In this document: positions 1 to 8,303 of the stretch, one piece after another | Numbering within the stretch: the first letter of the stretch is position 1 | Layout of the letters: each line of letters begins with the position of its first letter | DNA from: Afipia massiliensis | GTDB lineage: Bacteria > Pseudomonadota > Alphaproteobacteria > Rhizobiales > Xanthobacteraceae | DNA length: 64,000 nt | Assembly: GCF_014203115.1 (NCBI RefSeq) | Contig: NZ_JACHIJ010000007.1 | Coordinates: forward strand, 227,195-291,194 | Direction: 5' to 3' | Translations under genes and position numbers: made by a program | The notes under the pieces: model-generated | Database searches by the model: none | What the model saw: only the letters and a program-made list of their open reading frames with translations | Told to the model about the DNA's origin: nothing

Positions 1-464
1 GGATCGCCGCGCGTCAGAATGGTGAGGACGCCAAGCAACGAAATTCCGATGCCGATGGTTTGCGGCCAGGTCAGGCGAATGCCGAGCAGGACGAGCGACC
101 AGAGCGCAACGATCAGCGGCCCCGATGACTGGATCAGCAGCGCATTCAGCGCCTCGGTGTATCGCAGTCCGAGATAGGCGATGGCGTTGTAGCCGGCGAG
201 GCCGGTGAGGGTCAGCAGCGTCAGAATCGGCAGGTGCTTGCGGATCACCGGCCATTCGGCCTTGAGATGGGGCCATGCGAAGGGCAGGACGATCAGACAG
301 GCGAAGCCCCAACGCAGGAAGGAGAGCGCCATTGGCGGAAAATCCGCTGCGATGAAGCGCCCCAGCACGACATTGCCCGCCCAGAGCAGGGATGACAGCG
401 ACAGCAGCAGATATGGCCTGTTCATGAGCCATGATGTCGCGGATCGCGGGGCGGGATCGTTCAT
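1..464 (-). CDS. DMT/EamA-family permease, N-terminal part (runs off the window)
   Basis: The minus strand reads open from an ATG at 464 to the window edge, giving about 154 residues that begin MNDPAPRSATSW. The product is rich in hydrophobic segments separated by short charged turns, including LLSLSSLLWAGNVVLGR and a segment with YLGLRYTEALNALLIQSSGP. This is the pattern of the first half of a ten-helix drug/metabolite transporter of the EamA family. The residues visible cover about five helices; the second EamA repeat would lie outside. Substrate cannot be inferred. It is divergent from purA. The start is the first in-frame ATG, with no strong Shine-Dalgarno. Confidence is good for the family and low for any role. 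Confidence 0.8.
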   Translation of the reverse strand, partial: MNDPAPRSATSWLMNRPYLLLSLSSLLWAGNVVLGRFIAADFPPMALSFLRWGFACLIVLPFAWPHLKAEWPVIRKHLPILTLLTLTGLAGYNAIAYLGLRYTEALNALLIQSSGPLIVALWSLVLLGIRLTWPQTIGIGISLLGVLTILTRGD

Positions 465-685
465 GTCGATGGCGGATTATAGGCTTTGCAAGGAAGGCCG
501 GGGCTGGCCGGAATTATTTGGGGATATCAATGATTTGCGCCCCATTCCGCATAGGCGTCAATACCCGTTGGCGCTTGCGTCCCATGCGCGCATCCGTTAT
601 CCGGTGACATGCCTCGCAAGCGCTACCCTGGCTGCAAGGCGCTGGAATTCCGGCGAATTTGCAGGTTGCGGGAGATTGTCTGGAA

Positions 686-1978
686 ATGGCCAATGTTGTC
701 GTCGTCGGCGCCCAGTGGGGCGACGAAGGGAAAGGCAAGATCGTCGACTGGTTGTCGGAGCAGGCCGACATCGTCGTTCGTTTTCAGGGCGGCCACAATG
801 CCGGCCATACCCTCGTCATCAACGGCAAGACCTACAAGCTCGCGCTGCTGCCCTCGGGCGTGTTGCGGCCGTCGAAGCTGTCGGTGATCGGCAACGGCGT
901 GGTGTTCGATCCGCAGGCGTTTCTCGCCGAGCTCGACAAGCTGCGGTCCCAGGACGTTTCGATCACCCCGGACAATCTGCGCGTCGCCGAGAACGTCACG
1001 CTGATCCTGCCGCTGCATCGCGAACTGGATGCGATCCGCGAGAACGCCAGCAAGGCCAACGCCATCGGCACCACCCAGCGCGGCATCGGACCGGCCTATG
1101 AAGACAAGGTCGGCCGCCGCGCGATCCGGCTGATGGATCTTGCCGATCCGCAGACGCTGCCGCACAAGATCGACCGCCTGCTGACGCACCACAACGCGCT
1201 GCGCCGCGGCCTCAACCTGCCGGAGATCGACGGCGCGGAAGTTTTGAAAGAACTGTCGGCGATTGCGCCACGCGTGCTGCCGTTCGCGGATTCGGTATGG
1301 AATCTGCTCGACCACAAGCGCCGCGAAGGCAAGCGCATCCTGTTCGAGGGCGCGCAGGGCGCGCTGCTCGATGTCGATCACGGCACCTATCCCTACGTCA
1401 CCTCGTCCAACACGGTGGCAGCGCAGGCCGCGACCGGCACCGGCATGGGGCCGAGCGCGGTGGGTTATGTGCTCGGCATCTGCAAGGCCTACACCACCCG
1501 CGTCGGACAAGGCCCGTTCCCGACCGAACTGACCGACGAGATCGGCGAACTGATCGGCCAGCGTGGCAAGGAATTCGGCGTCAACACCGGACGCAAGCGC
1601 CGCTGCGGCTGGTTCGATGCCGTATTGGTGCGGCAGACAGCCCGGACCTGCGGCATTCATGGCCTGGCGCTGACCAAGCTCGACATTCTCGACGGCTTCG
1701 ATGAGATCCAGGTCTGCGTCGGCTACACGCTCGACGGTAAGGAGATCGATCATCTCCCGGCGGGCGAGGGCGCCCAGGCGCGCGTCGTGCCGATCTATGA
1801 AACCATCGAAGGCTGGAAAGAGCCGACGGCCAACGCCCGGTCGTGGGCGGACCTGCCCGCGCAGGCGATCAAGTACGTTCGCCGGGTCGAGGAGCTGGTG
1901 GGCTGCCCGATTGCCCTGCTTTCCACCAGCCCGGAACGTGAGGATACTATCCTCGTGCAAAATCCGTTTGAGGCCTGA
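686..1978 (+). CDS. purA: Adenylosuccinate synthetase
   Basis: Catalyses the GTP-dependent joining of IMP and aspartate to adenylosuccinate, the first committed step to AMP, in the cytoplasm. The protein is 430 residues, the usual length. The N-terminus reads [18 protein letters not shown], which carries the GDEGKGK phosphate loop with the catalytic Asp; GGHNAGHT follows near residue 40. The [12 protein letters not shown] segment and the C-terminal STSPERED are also family signatures. A longer reading from 659 adds nine residues not found in the family, so the ATG at 686 was chosen. A 531-codon gene follows after 73 bases and may be cotranscribed. Confidence 0.98.
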   Translation: MANVVVVGAQWGDEGKGKIVDWLSEQADIVVRFQGGHNAGHTLVINGKTYKLALLPSGVLRPSKLSVIGNGVVFDPQAFLAELDKLRSQDVSITPDNLRVAENVTLILPLHRELDAIRENASKANAIGTTQRGIGPAYEDKVGRRAIRLMDLADPQTLPHKIDRLLTHHNALRRGLNLPEIDGAEVLKELSAIAPRVLPFADSVWNLLDHKRREGKRILFEGAQGALLDVDHGTYPYVTSSNTVAAQAATGTGMGPSAVGYVLGICKAYTTRVGQGPFPTELTDEIGELIGQRGKEFGVNTGRKRRCGWFDAVLVRQTARTCGIHGLALTKLDILDGFDEIQVCVGYTLDGKEIDHLPAGEGAQARVVPIYETIEGWKEPTANARSWADLPAQAIKYVRRVEELVGCPIALLSTSPEREDTILVQNPFEA

Positions 1979-2051
1979 GCACGATCTGTGTTCAGTTGAT
2001 TGACGATTTTTAAGTACAGGGTTCGTCGAGAATCCTGCAGACTGGACGAGG

Positions 2052-3647
2052 ATGGCTGATTACTACCCGCTCATAGCCCGTGCCATCGCCGGACTGGACC
2101 CCAGTGCTCCCGGCGAGCAACGTCGTGCGCTCTATGAACGCGCGCGGACGGCCCTGATTTCCCAGTTGCGTGGCGTGCAGCCCGCATTGAGCGAAGCCGA
2201 AATCACCCGCGAGCGCCTGGCGCTCGAAGACGCGGTGCGCCGGGTCGAAGCCGATGCCGCTCGCCGCGCTGCGGCGCTTCAGGCCAATGAACCGCCGCGT
2301 GAGCGTCCCGCCGCTCCTCCGCCGCCGGACTCGTCCGTACCGCCGCCGTCGGCGCAGCCGCGCGCGCCGCTTCCGGGCCGCCGCGAAGGTCCGCGGCCGG
2401 GCGATGCCCTGCGGGAAAGCGCGCGCAGCGCGCGTGGCGGAACCGCGCCGCCCCCGCCAGGCCGGCCGGCTCCGCGACCTGATGCGAATGGAGCACCGGA
2501 GCAGCGTCCGCCGCGAAACCTGCGCGGCGATCAGCCGCCGCCGACCCGCGCCCAGCCGCCCGGTCCCCAGCAAGGTCTGCCAACGTCCATGCGTGACGTC
2601 CGCGCGCGCGATCAGCGCAGCGCCGACACCCGGATGCTCGATGAATTCACGGAAGATGCGCGCGTGCCGCGCCGCGCACCGCAGGGTTCGGGGATGCGCG
2701 ACGTGGTCGCGGACGCCAACGACCTCGGCAGCGCCACCCGTTCAGCGCGGCGCAGCCAGGCGCAGGACTTTCCCGATCAGCGCGGCGGCCCGGCACCGTA
2801 CAGCTACGACGAATCCGCCGAAGAGGCCGGGCGCTATCAGCCGAACGACCGGCCGCGCGCCCGCATTCAATCGCGCGACGAACCGGAAACCGCCAAGCGC
2901 GGCTTTCCGGTCAAGACCGCGATCGCAGTCTGCGTCGCGATCATTGCCATCGGCGGCGCGGTCTGGGGCGGGCCGAAGGCCTATTCGCTGATCAAGTCGC
3001 TGACCACGAAGCCTGCGCAGCAACAGGCCGATACCGCGAAGGATGCGTCGGGGACGCGGCCGAAGATCACCGATCGGGTGGGGCAGCCCGGCTCGGCGCA
3101 GATTGCGCCGGTGGCGCAGCGCGTGGTGCTCTATGACGAGGACCCGTCGGCGCCGCAGGGCAAGCAGTATGTCGGCTCGGTGATCTGGCGCACCGAAGCG
3201 GTCAAGGTGCCCGCCGGTCAGCCGCCGGATATCGGCGTGCGCGCCGACATCGATATTCCCGAGCGCAAGATCAAGATGTCGCTCTCGATCCGCCGCAACA
3301 CCGATGCGTCGCTCCCTGCGAGCCATACCGCCGAGCTGACCTTCGTGCTGCCGCCGGACTTCGGCACCACCATCGCCAACGTGCCGGGCGTGCTGATGAA
3401 GTCCAACGAGCAGGCGCGCGGCACGCCGCTGGCCGGACTCGCGGTCAAGGTTACCGACGGCTTCTTCCTGGTCGGGCTGTCGAATGTCGAGGCCGACAAG
3501 TCGCGCAACCTGCAGCTTCTGAAGGAGCGGTCGTGGTTCGATATTCCGCTGGTCTACGCCAACCAGCGCCGTTCGATCATCGCCATCGAGAAGGGCGCGC
3601 CGGGCGAGCGCGCGTTCAATGAAGCGTTCACGGCCTGGGGGCAGTAA
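2052..3647 (+). CDS. Proline-rich single-pass membrane protein, conserved hypothetical
   Basis: A 531-residue protein of unknown function. The first ~85 residues are an alpha-helical, charged segment (MADYYPLIARAIAGLD onward) that could be a small protein-interaction domain. Residues about 85-275 are low-complexity, rich in Pro, Arg and Ala. One clear membrane segment follows near residue 280 (TAIAVCVAIIAIGGAVWGG). The C-terminal ~200 residues form an apparently globular, probably periplasmic domain with many beta-type stretches. Placement right after purA is something I associate with Bradyrhizobium relatives, but no function is known to me. Four bases separate it from the next gene, so the two are probably one transcript. 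Confidence 0.85.
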   Translation: MADYYPLIARAIAGLDPSAPGEQRRALYERARTALISQLRGVQPALSEAEITRERLALEDAVRRVEADAARRAAALQANEPPRERPAAPPPPDSSVPPPSAQPRAPLPGRREGPRPGDALRESARSARGGTAPPPPGRPAPRPDANGAPEQRPPRNLRGDQPPPTRAQPPGPQQGLPTSMRDVRARDQRSADTRMLDEFTEDARVPRRAPQGSGMRDVVADANDLGSATRSARRSQAQDFPDQRGGPAPYSYDESAEEAGRYQPNDRPRARIQSRDEPETAKRGFPVKTAIAVCVAIIAIGGAVWGGPKAYSLIKSLTTKPAQQQADTAKDASGTRPKITDRVGQPGSAQIAPVAQRVVLYDEDPSAPQGKQYVGSVIWRTEAVKVPAGQPPDIGVRADIDIPERKIKMSLSIRRNTDASLPASHTAELTFVLPPDFGTTIANVPGVLMKSNEQARGTPLAGLAVKVTDGFFLVGLSNVEADKSRNLQLLKERSWFDIPLVYANQRRSIIAIEKGAPGERAFNEAFTAWGQ

Positions 3648-3651
3648 CTTC

Positions 3652-4278
3652 ATGAAAATAACGCTTGCCGGCTCACGCCACTTTGGCGTGGAGACGCTGA
3701 ACATGATGCGCGGTCATGGCATCGAGGTGATCCGCGTCGTGGTCGCGGACGGCGAGGACCGTCTCGCCGGGGCTGCGCGCGCCGCCGGCATCGAGGTCGT
3801 GGTGCAGGCGAAGCCGAAGTTGATCGTGGCGGCGGAAATCGCCCCCGGCACCGATCTGATCGTCACCGCGCACAGCCACGCGCTCGTCAGCGACGGCGCA
3901 CTGAAAGCCTCCAAACATGGCGGCATCGGCTATCACCCCTCGCTGCTGCCGCGTCATCGCGGCATCGCCGCGGTGGAGTGGACCATCAAGGAAGGCGACG
4001 CGATCGCCGGCGGCACGATCTATCATCTGTCGGAGCGGCTCGACGCCGGTGCCATCGCCGCGCAGGACTGGGTGTTTGTGAAGAAGAACGAGACCGCGCG
4101 CGAACTGTGGGAGCGGGCGCTGGCGCCGCTCGGACTCAGGCTGCTGGCGCAGGTGATCGATCAGGCCAAGACCAGCGGCAATCTGCCGTCGATGCCGCAG
4201 GACGAGCAGTTCGCGACCCATGCGCCGCGGCTCGACAAGGAAACGCCGCACGCCGCGCGAAAAAGCGCGGCGTCGTAA
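3652..4278 (+). CDS. Formyltransferase-fold protein (methionyl-tRNA formyltransferase-like, N-terminal domain only)
   Basis: A 208-residue protein matching the formyl_trans_N fold: an N-terminal Rossmann-like strand (MKITLAGSRHFG), then IGYHPSLLPRHRG and LDAGAIAAQDW. In Fmt, GART and ArnA the active site uses an Asn-x-His-Pro-Ser-Leu-Leu-Pro motif plus an Asp. Here the His and Asp are present but the Asn position is Gly (IGYHPSLLP). The C-terminal tRNA-binding domain of Fmt is absent. The protein may therefore formylate another substrate or have lost activity. The start at 3652, four bases after the preceding stop, fits translational coupling; an upstream ATG at 3619 overlaps that gene and is less likely. 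Confidence 0.82.
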   Translation: MKITLAGSRHFGVETLNMMRGHGIEVIRVVVADGEDRLAGAARAAGIEVVVQAKPKLIVAAEIAPGTDLIVTAHSHALVSDGALKASKHGGIGYHPSLLPRHRGIAAVEWTIKEGDAIAGGTIYHLSERLDAGAIAAQDWVFVKKNETARELWERALAPLGLRLLAQVIDQAKTSGNLPSMPQDEQFATHAPRLDKETPHAARKSAAS

Positions 4279-4303
4279 CACGCGTTAAATTTCAGCAAAG
4301 TCC

Positions 4304-4522
4304 TCACGCCGCGCGGGTCTCGCCGACGCGCACCGCGCTCGAGACAAGATCGCTGGCGTCGGTCACGCCGTCGGCAGCGCGGCGCACGATGGTCTGCGCC
4401 ATCTTCGCCTTTGTCGCGGGAGTACGGTTCTCCTGCGCAATCTGTTCGACGGCGATGTCGAGAATTTTCCTCAGCGTAGCGACATAATCGGGGTCGAATT
4501 GTTCCGGCGGGCGATTGACCAT
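4304..4522 (-). CDS. Small conserved hypothetical protein
   Basis: A 72-residue, mostly helical and charged protein (MVNRPPEQFDPDYVATLRK onward) with no membrane segment or known motif. The ATG at 4522 has an AGGAG box six bases upstream, which decides this start over longer readings from 4609 or 4795. It lies convergent to the formyltransferase gene, 25 bases from its stop. No function can be assigned. Confidence 0.6.
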   Translation of the reverse strand: MVNRPPEQFDPDYVATLRKILDIAVEQIAQENRTPATKAKMAQTIVRRAADGVTDASDLVSSAVRVGETRAA

Positions 4523-4887
4523 GCGCTTCTCCTCTTCGGGCATTTCAAGACGGGTTTGCAGACTGGTTTTCAAGGCTGCGATCGCGCCTGCGGTGAGCGG
4601 GCGGACCATGCTTGCGCAATGGGGCAGATGTGAGTCAGGACCGCGAATTGCAATGCGCATACACCGATGTGAATTTGGAAAAGCTCCAGTCACATTTCCT
4701 TCAAACAAGTTACGATACCGCAACGCACTTTGACGGTTGATGCGGAGAATCGCACCACATCTTGTGGTGCTGAATAGACTTTCGATGCGATGCAATGCAT
4801 GCTTTCACAGGAACTTCAAAATCGTGAACGCGGAACGACAGGTTACGTTCGCGGAACACAATTCAAATTGAACACATCCAAGGAGAG
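4523..4887. other. Divergent intergenic region with inverted repeats
   Basis: This 365-base stretch separates two small divergent genes and holds no supported gene. It contains a perfect inverted repeat at 4752-4770, with arms GCACCACA and TGTGGTGC and a three-base loop, and a short TTCAA-A-TTGAA palindrome at 4862-4872 just upstream of the ribosome site of the next gene. GCGGAAC is repeated within 4835-4860. These could be operators; none matches a motif I recognise. Confidence 0.4.
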
Positions 4888-4890
4888 ATG

Positions 4891-5190
4891 ATGGCCGACA
4901 CTCCCGCAATACCTTCCGATCCGAACTTCATTCCGATCGAAGGCATCATGGAGGCACCGGTGATCTTCTTCGAAGTGTGCCCCACGTTCGGCAACAATGG
5001 CGGCCTGCTCAATCTGATGCTGGCGACCGGCCTGATCGATTCCGCGCCTCATGGCAAGGTCGTGAGCCGCGTGAAGGCGGTGGCGCATCTGCGCATGACG
5101 GCCGCCGCTGCGGTGAACCTGCGCGACACGCTCAACAACGCGCTCGCGATGGGCGCGCCGGTCCAGAAGCCGGAGGGGCGGGCGAACTGA
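4891..5190 (+). CDS. Small conserved hypothetical protein
   Basis: A 99-residue protein beginning MADTPAIPSDPNFIPIEG. It is acidic to neutral, without a signal peptide or membrane helix, and has a compact mixed alpha/beta pattern. There are two ATGs in tandem at 4888 and 4891; the AGGAG at 4881-4885 is better spaced for the second. Function unknown; the reading frame shows normal third-position GC and is likely a real gene. The next gene starts 46 bases downstream on the same strand. Confidence 0.7.
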   Translation: MADTPAIPSDPNFIPIEGIMEAPVIFFEVCPTFGNNGGLLNLMLATGLIDSAPHGKVVSRVKAVAHLRMTAAAAVNLRDTLNNALAMGAPVQKPEGRAN

Positions 5191-5236
5191 TTGCGTATAT
5201 GACTCGCATGTGACTCTGTTTGGGCAAGGATGAGCG

Positions 5237-5716
5237 ATGATGCTTTCGACCATGATGTTTCCGACCACGCAACGCGCGTTCGCGCTGCTGGCCGCGCTCG
5301 CGGTTGCATTGCTGGCGTGGCCGCTGGCGGCGCAGCATGCGACGCCGAGCAAGCCGTTCCTGGAGAAGAACGCGTTCTATCTGCGCTCGGCCGGGTTCCG
5401 GATTCAGTTCGCCAATGACGCGGCGGGGCAGCGCGCGCTGAAGGCACTGCCGCCGCACCGCTTCGTGGTTCACAAGGCCGGCGGCGCCCCGCGGTATGTC
5501 TATGCCGATCCCGGCGTCTGCAATTGCATCTTCAGCGGCACGCAGGACAACTACAAATCCTATCTGGACATCCTGCGCCAGCCGCTGCCCGGCGTCGATG
5601 ACGTGTCGCCGGATTACAAGACGCAGGCGAGCGCGCTGCTGCTGGACCAGCCGGTCGACTTCGGCATGACCAACAACGACGACAGCCTGTCGGATTACTT
5701 CCGGGATTATCTGTGA
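5237..5716 (+). CDS. Exported hypothetical protein
   Basis: A 159-residue protein with a clear signal peptide: a short polar start, hydrophobic AFALLAALAVALLAWPLAA, then AQHA as a likely cleavage site near residue 33. The mature part (about 125 residues) contains paired cysteines in a GVCNCIFSG segment, which could be disulfide- or metal-forming, and ends in DSLSDYFRDYL. An AAGGA box lies six bases before the start. No family is recognised; a periplasmic location is likely. Confidence 0.72.
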   Translation: MMLSTMMFPTTQRAFALLAALAVALLAWPLAAQHATPSKPFLEKNAFYLRSAGFRIQFANDAAGQRALKALPPHRFVVHKAGGAPRYVYADPGVCNCIFSGTQDNYKSYLDILRQPLPGVDDVSPDYKTQASALLLDQPVDFGMTNNDDSLSDYFRDYL

Positions 5717-5869
5717 TCCATCTGTAATCCGGTACTCTCTTGTGCGCTGCCATAAGCGCGCCGCGCGCATGGCGCGCCTTGTTTGCCCTCGTTTGTTTGT
5801 TACGCTCCGGTGTTGTCCATCAACACATGCTGACCGCGCGCCAAGTCGCGGCAGCCGGGGAGAAACAAA

Positions 5870-6844
5870 ATGGCTTCACGACGCGCCGCGATCGGTCTGA
5901 TCGCGATGGGCTTTACTGCACTCGTTACAATGGGCGGCGCTGCGGCGCAGGATTACCCGACGCGTCCGGTACGCTGGGTTGTCGGCTATCCGCCGGGCGG
6001 CGCCACCGACATTCTCGCGCGCCTGGTCGGCCAGCGGCTTTCGGAGCGGCTGAACCAGCAGTTCGTCATCGAGAACAAGCCGGGCGCCGGCAACAATGTC
6101 GGCACCGAGTCCGTGGTGAATGCCGAGCCCGATGGCTACACGGTGCTGCTGGTCAATCCCGCCAACGGCATCAACGCCTCGCTCTACGCGAAGCTGAGCT
6201 TCAACTTCATCCGCGATATCGCGCCGGTGGCGGGTCTTGCGCGCGTGCCGAATGTCATGGTGGTGCCGAAGGATTTCCCGACGAAGTCCGTCGAGGAATT
6301 CATCGCCTACGCGAAGGCCAATCCGGGCAAGGTCAACATGGCCTCATCCGGCAACGGCACCTCGATTCACCTCTCGGGTGAATTGTTCAAGGCGATGACC
6401 GGCGTCGAGATGCTGCACGTTCCGTATCGCGGCTCCGCGCCCGCGATCACCGATCTGCTCTCGGGGCGGGTGCAGGTGATGTTCGACAACATGCCTTCCG
6501 CGATCCAGCACATCAGGGCGGGAACGCTGCGCGCGCTGGCGGTGACGACAGCATCGCGTTCGGCCGAGTTGCCCGACGTTCCGACCGTCGGCGATACGGT
6601 GAAGGGCTATGAAGCCAGCGCGTGGTTCGGCATGGGCGCGCCGAAGAATACGCCGAAGGAGATCATCGCCAAGCTCAACAAGGAGATCAACGCGATCCTG
6701 GCCGAGCCCGAGATGAAAAAGAAGATCGCGGACATGGGCGGCATCACGCTCATCGGTTCGCCGGAGGATTTCGGCAAGATCATCGTCTCCGAAACCGACA
6801 AGTGGGAGAAGGTCGTCAAGTTTGCGGGCGCGAGGGTGGAGTAA
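5870..6844 (+). CDS. Bug-family tripartite tricarboxylate transporter binding protein (TctC-like)
   Basis: A 324-residue periplasmic solute receptor. The N-terminus is a signal peptide (RAAIGLIAMGFTALVTMGG, cleavage near AAAQD), followed by the Bug hallmark DYPTRPVRWVVGYPPGG and later ENKPGAGNNVGTE. Bug receptors capture carboxylates or aromatic acids for TctAB-type transporters, but no tctA or tctB gene is next to it, so it is an orphan receptor. A GGGGAGA box sits upstream of the ATG. Downstream are only palindromic repeats, so it is probably monocistronic. The ligand cannot be predicted. Confidence 0.93.
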   Translation: MASRRAAIGLIAMGFTALVTMGGAAAQDYPTRPVRWVVGYPPGGATDILARLVGQRLSERLNQQFVIENKPGAGNNVGTESVVNAEPDGYTVLLVNPANGINASLYAKLSFNFIRDIAPVAGLARVPNVMVVPKDFPTKSVEEFIAYAKANPGKVNMASSGNGTSIHLSGELFKAMTGVEMLHVPYRGSAPAITDLLSGRVQVMFDNMPSAIQHIRAGTLRALAVTTASRSAELPDVPTVGDTVKGYEASAWFGMGAPKNTPKEIIAKLNKEINAILAEPEMKKKIADMGGITLIGSPEDFGKIIVSETDKWEKVVKFAGARVE

Positions 6845-6845
6845 T

Positions 6846-7093
6846 GCTCGTCATTCCGGGGCGCGAGCCGCTGGCGAGCGAGCCCGGAATCCCGGTTGCT
6901 GAACTCATCGAGATTCCGGATCAGTCCGCTGCGCGGCCTGTCCGGGATGATGGCGTGTGATGGAGTGCGTGTGGGGCGAGCACAGGCGTTACTTCATTCT
7001 CCGGTCATCCCCGCGAAAGCGGGGATCCACTCTTTGCTCTGAGCAGTGAAGTCGAGAGTTTTAAGACTGGGTCCCCGCTATCGCGGGGACGAC
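6846..7093. repeat. Cluster of palindromic dispersed repeats
   Basis: The 342-base gap between two convergent genes carries three repeat units. ATTCCGGG at 6853 pairs with CCCGGAAT at 6883; a second, looser copy of the same theme lies at about 6910-6950. From 7003 to 7093 is a two-hairpin unit: CCCCGC/GCGGGG at 7009-7024 and GTCCCCGC/GCGGGGAC at 7071-7090, flanked by GTCAT and GACGAC. Units of this kind are scattered in intergenic regions of Bradyrhizobium relatives. Their folded RNA could terminate or stabilise transcripts. Confidence 0.7.
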
Positions 7094-7135
7094 ATGCGCT
7101 TTGTGGCACGCGTCTCTATCAAGACCGGCGCACAA

Positions 7136-7162
7136 CAAAAAAGCCGGCCCGAAGGCCGGCTT
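7136..7162 (-). terminator. Rho-independent terminator of rpoH
   Basis: On the minus strand, arms AAGCCGGCC and GGCCGGCTT enclose a four-base loop and are followed by a run of T. It lies 25 bases after the rpoH stop codon. Confidence 0.88.
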
Positions 7163-7186
7163 CCGCAACTCGTGATACGCAAGAAG

Positions 7187-8086
7187 TTAGTACGCCGCTT
7201 CCAGCGCCGCCTGCTCGGCGCGCGCGACAGTGGTCTTCACCGCCGCCTGCACCTTCTCGAACGCGCGGACCTCGATCTGCCGCACGCGCTCGCGCGACAC
7301 GCCGAATTCGGCGGCGAGGTCTTCCAGCGTCATCGGCTCTTCAGCCAGACGCCGCGCCTCGAAGATCCGGCGCTCGCGGTCGTTGAGCACGCCCATCGCG
7401 CCGTTCAGAGCGCTGCGGCGATGATCGAACTCCTCGTGCTCCGCCATGATGGCTTCCTGGTTGGGCGAGGTATCGACCAGCCAGTCCTGCCATTCGCCGG
7501 GTTCGCCGTCGTCACGGATCGGTGCGTTGAGCGACGCATCGCCGCCAAGGCGGCGGTTCATGTCGATCACGTCCTGCTCGGTGACGCCGAGGGAGGTTGC
7601 GATCTGCTTCACCTGATCGGGGCGAAGATCGCCCTCTTCAAGCGCGGAGATCTTGCTCTTCGCCTTGCGCAAGTTGAAGAACAGCTTCTTCTGGTTCGCG
7701 GTGGTGCCCATTTTCACGAGCGACCACGAACGCAGGATGTATTCCTGGATCGACGCCTTGATCCACCACATCGCGTAGGTGGCCAGGCGGAAGCCCTTCT
7801 CGGGCTCGAAACGTTTCACCGCCTGCATCAGGCCGACGTTGCCTTCCGAGACGACCTCGGAAATCGGCAGGCCGTAGCCGCGATAGCCCATGGCAATCTT
7901 GGCCACGAGCCGCAGATGGCTGGTGACGAGCTGATGCGCCGCATCGCGGTCGTCATGTTCCCGCCAACGCTTGGCCAGCATGTATTCCTGCTGCGGCTCG
8001 AGCATCGGGAACTTGCGGATTTCAGTCAGGTAGTGAGCAAGACCGGATTCTCCGTTGAGAACCGGAAGAGTAGCTGCACGGGCCAT
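7187..8086 (-). CDS. rpoH: RNA polymerase heat-shock sigma factor (sigma-32 type)
   Basis: A 299-residue alternative sigma factor that directs RNA polymerase to heat-shock promoters. Region 2 is seen around GNVGLMQAVKRFEPEKG and FRLATYAMWWIKASI (region 2.4), then the RpoH box QKKLFFNLRKAKSKI, which sets RpoH apart from RpoD, and a C-terminal region 4 helix-turn-helix with LEDLAAEFGVSRERVRQIE. The start at 8086 has GGAGG at a good distance; a reading seven residues longer is less likely. Alphaproteobacteria often have two or more RpoH paralogues, so this may be RpoH1 or RpoH2. A hairpin terminator follows the gene. Confidence 0.96.
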   Translation of the reverse strand: MARAATLPVLNGESGLAHYLTEIRKFPMLEPQQEYMLAKRWREHDDRDAAHQLVTSHLRLVAKIAMGYRGYGLPISEVVSEGNVGLMQAVKRFEPEKGFRLATYAMWWIKASIQEYILRSWSLVKMGTTANQKKLFFNLRKAKSKISALEEGDLRPDQVKQIATSLGVTEQDVIDMNRRLGGDASLNAPIRDDGEPGEWQDWLVDTSPNQEAIMAEHEEFDHRRSALNGAMGVLNDRERRIFEARRLAEEPMTLEDLAAEFGVSRERVRQIEVRAFEKVQAAVKTTVARAEQAALEAAY

Positions 8087-8241
8087 GTCGCGCCCTCCAG
8101 AGTTCACGCCCCCGATAGCGGCGGGCGAGGCAGGCCATCTGCTGTGTCAAAGCCAGAAGCGCTGCAATGTTCCGCGCCGGGACGATCCCAGCGCAGGTGC
8201 AACATACTCCAAAACCCGAGGGGGAGGGAAGAACAAAACGA

Positions 8242-8259
8242 GGTCACGAACCCGTGACC
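8242..8259. repeat. Perfect inverted repeat in the rpoH leader
   Basis: GGTCACG-AACC-CGTGACC lies in the 217-base gap between the rluD-type gene and rpoH, about 155 bases before the rpoH start. It could be the end of the rluD transcript or an operator or RNA hairpin in the rpoH leader. A TTTGACA hexamer-like sequence on the minus strand near 8150 may be a -35 element for rpoH, but I see no convincing -10. Confidence 0.45.
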
Positions 8260-8303
8260 CGGGTTAAATGTCTGTAACCATGCGTCTTTTTAGCGCATCC
8301 CTT

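Noticed and set aside
623..1960. 445-codon open frame on the minus strand across purA
   Set aside because: It mirrors purA codons in a GC-rich genome; no ribosome site and no recognisable protein pattern.
6846..7093. CRISPR-like reading of the repeats after the Bug gene
   Set aside because: Units are palindromic, differ from each other and have no regular spacers; they are dispersed intergenic repeats.
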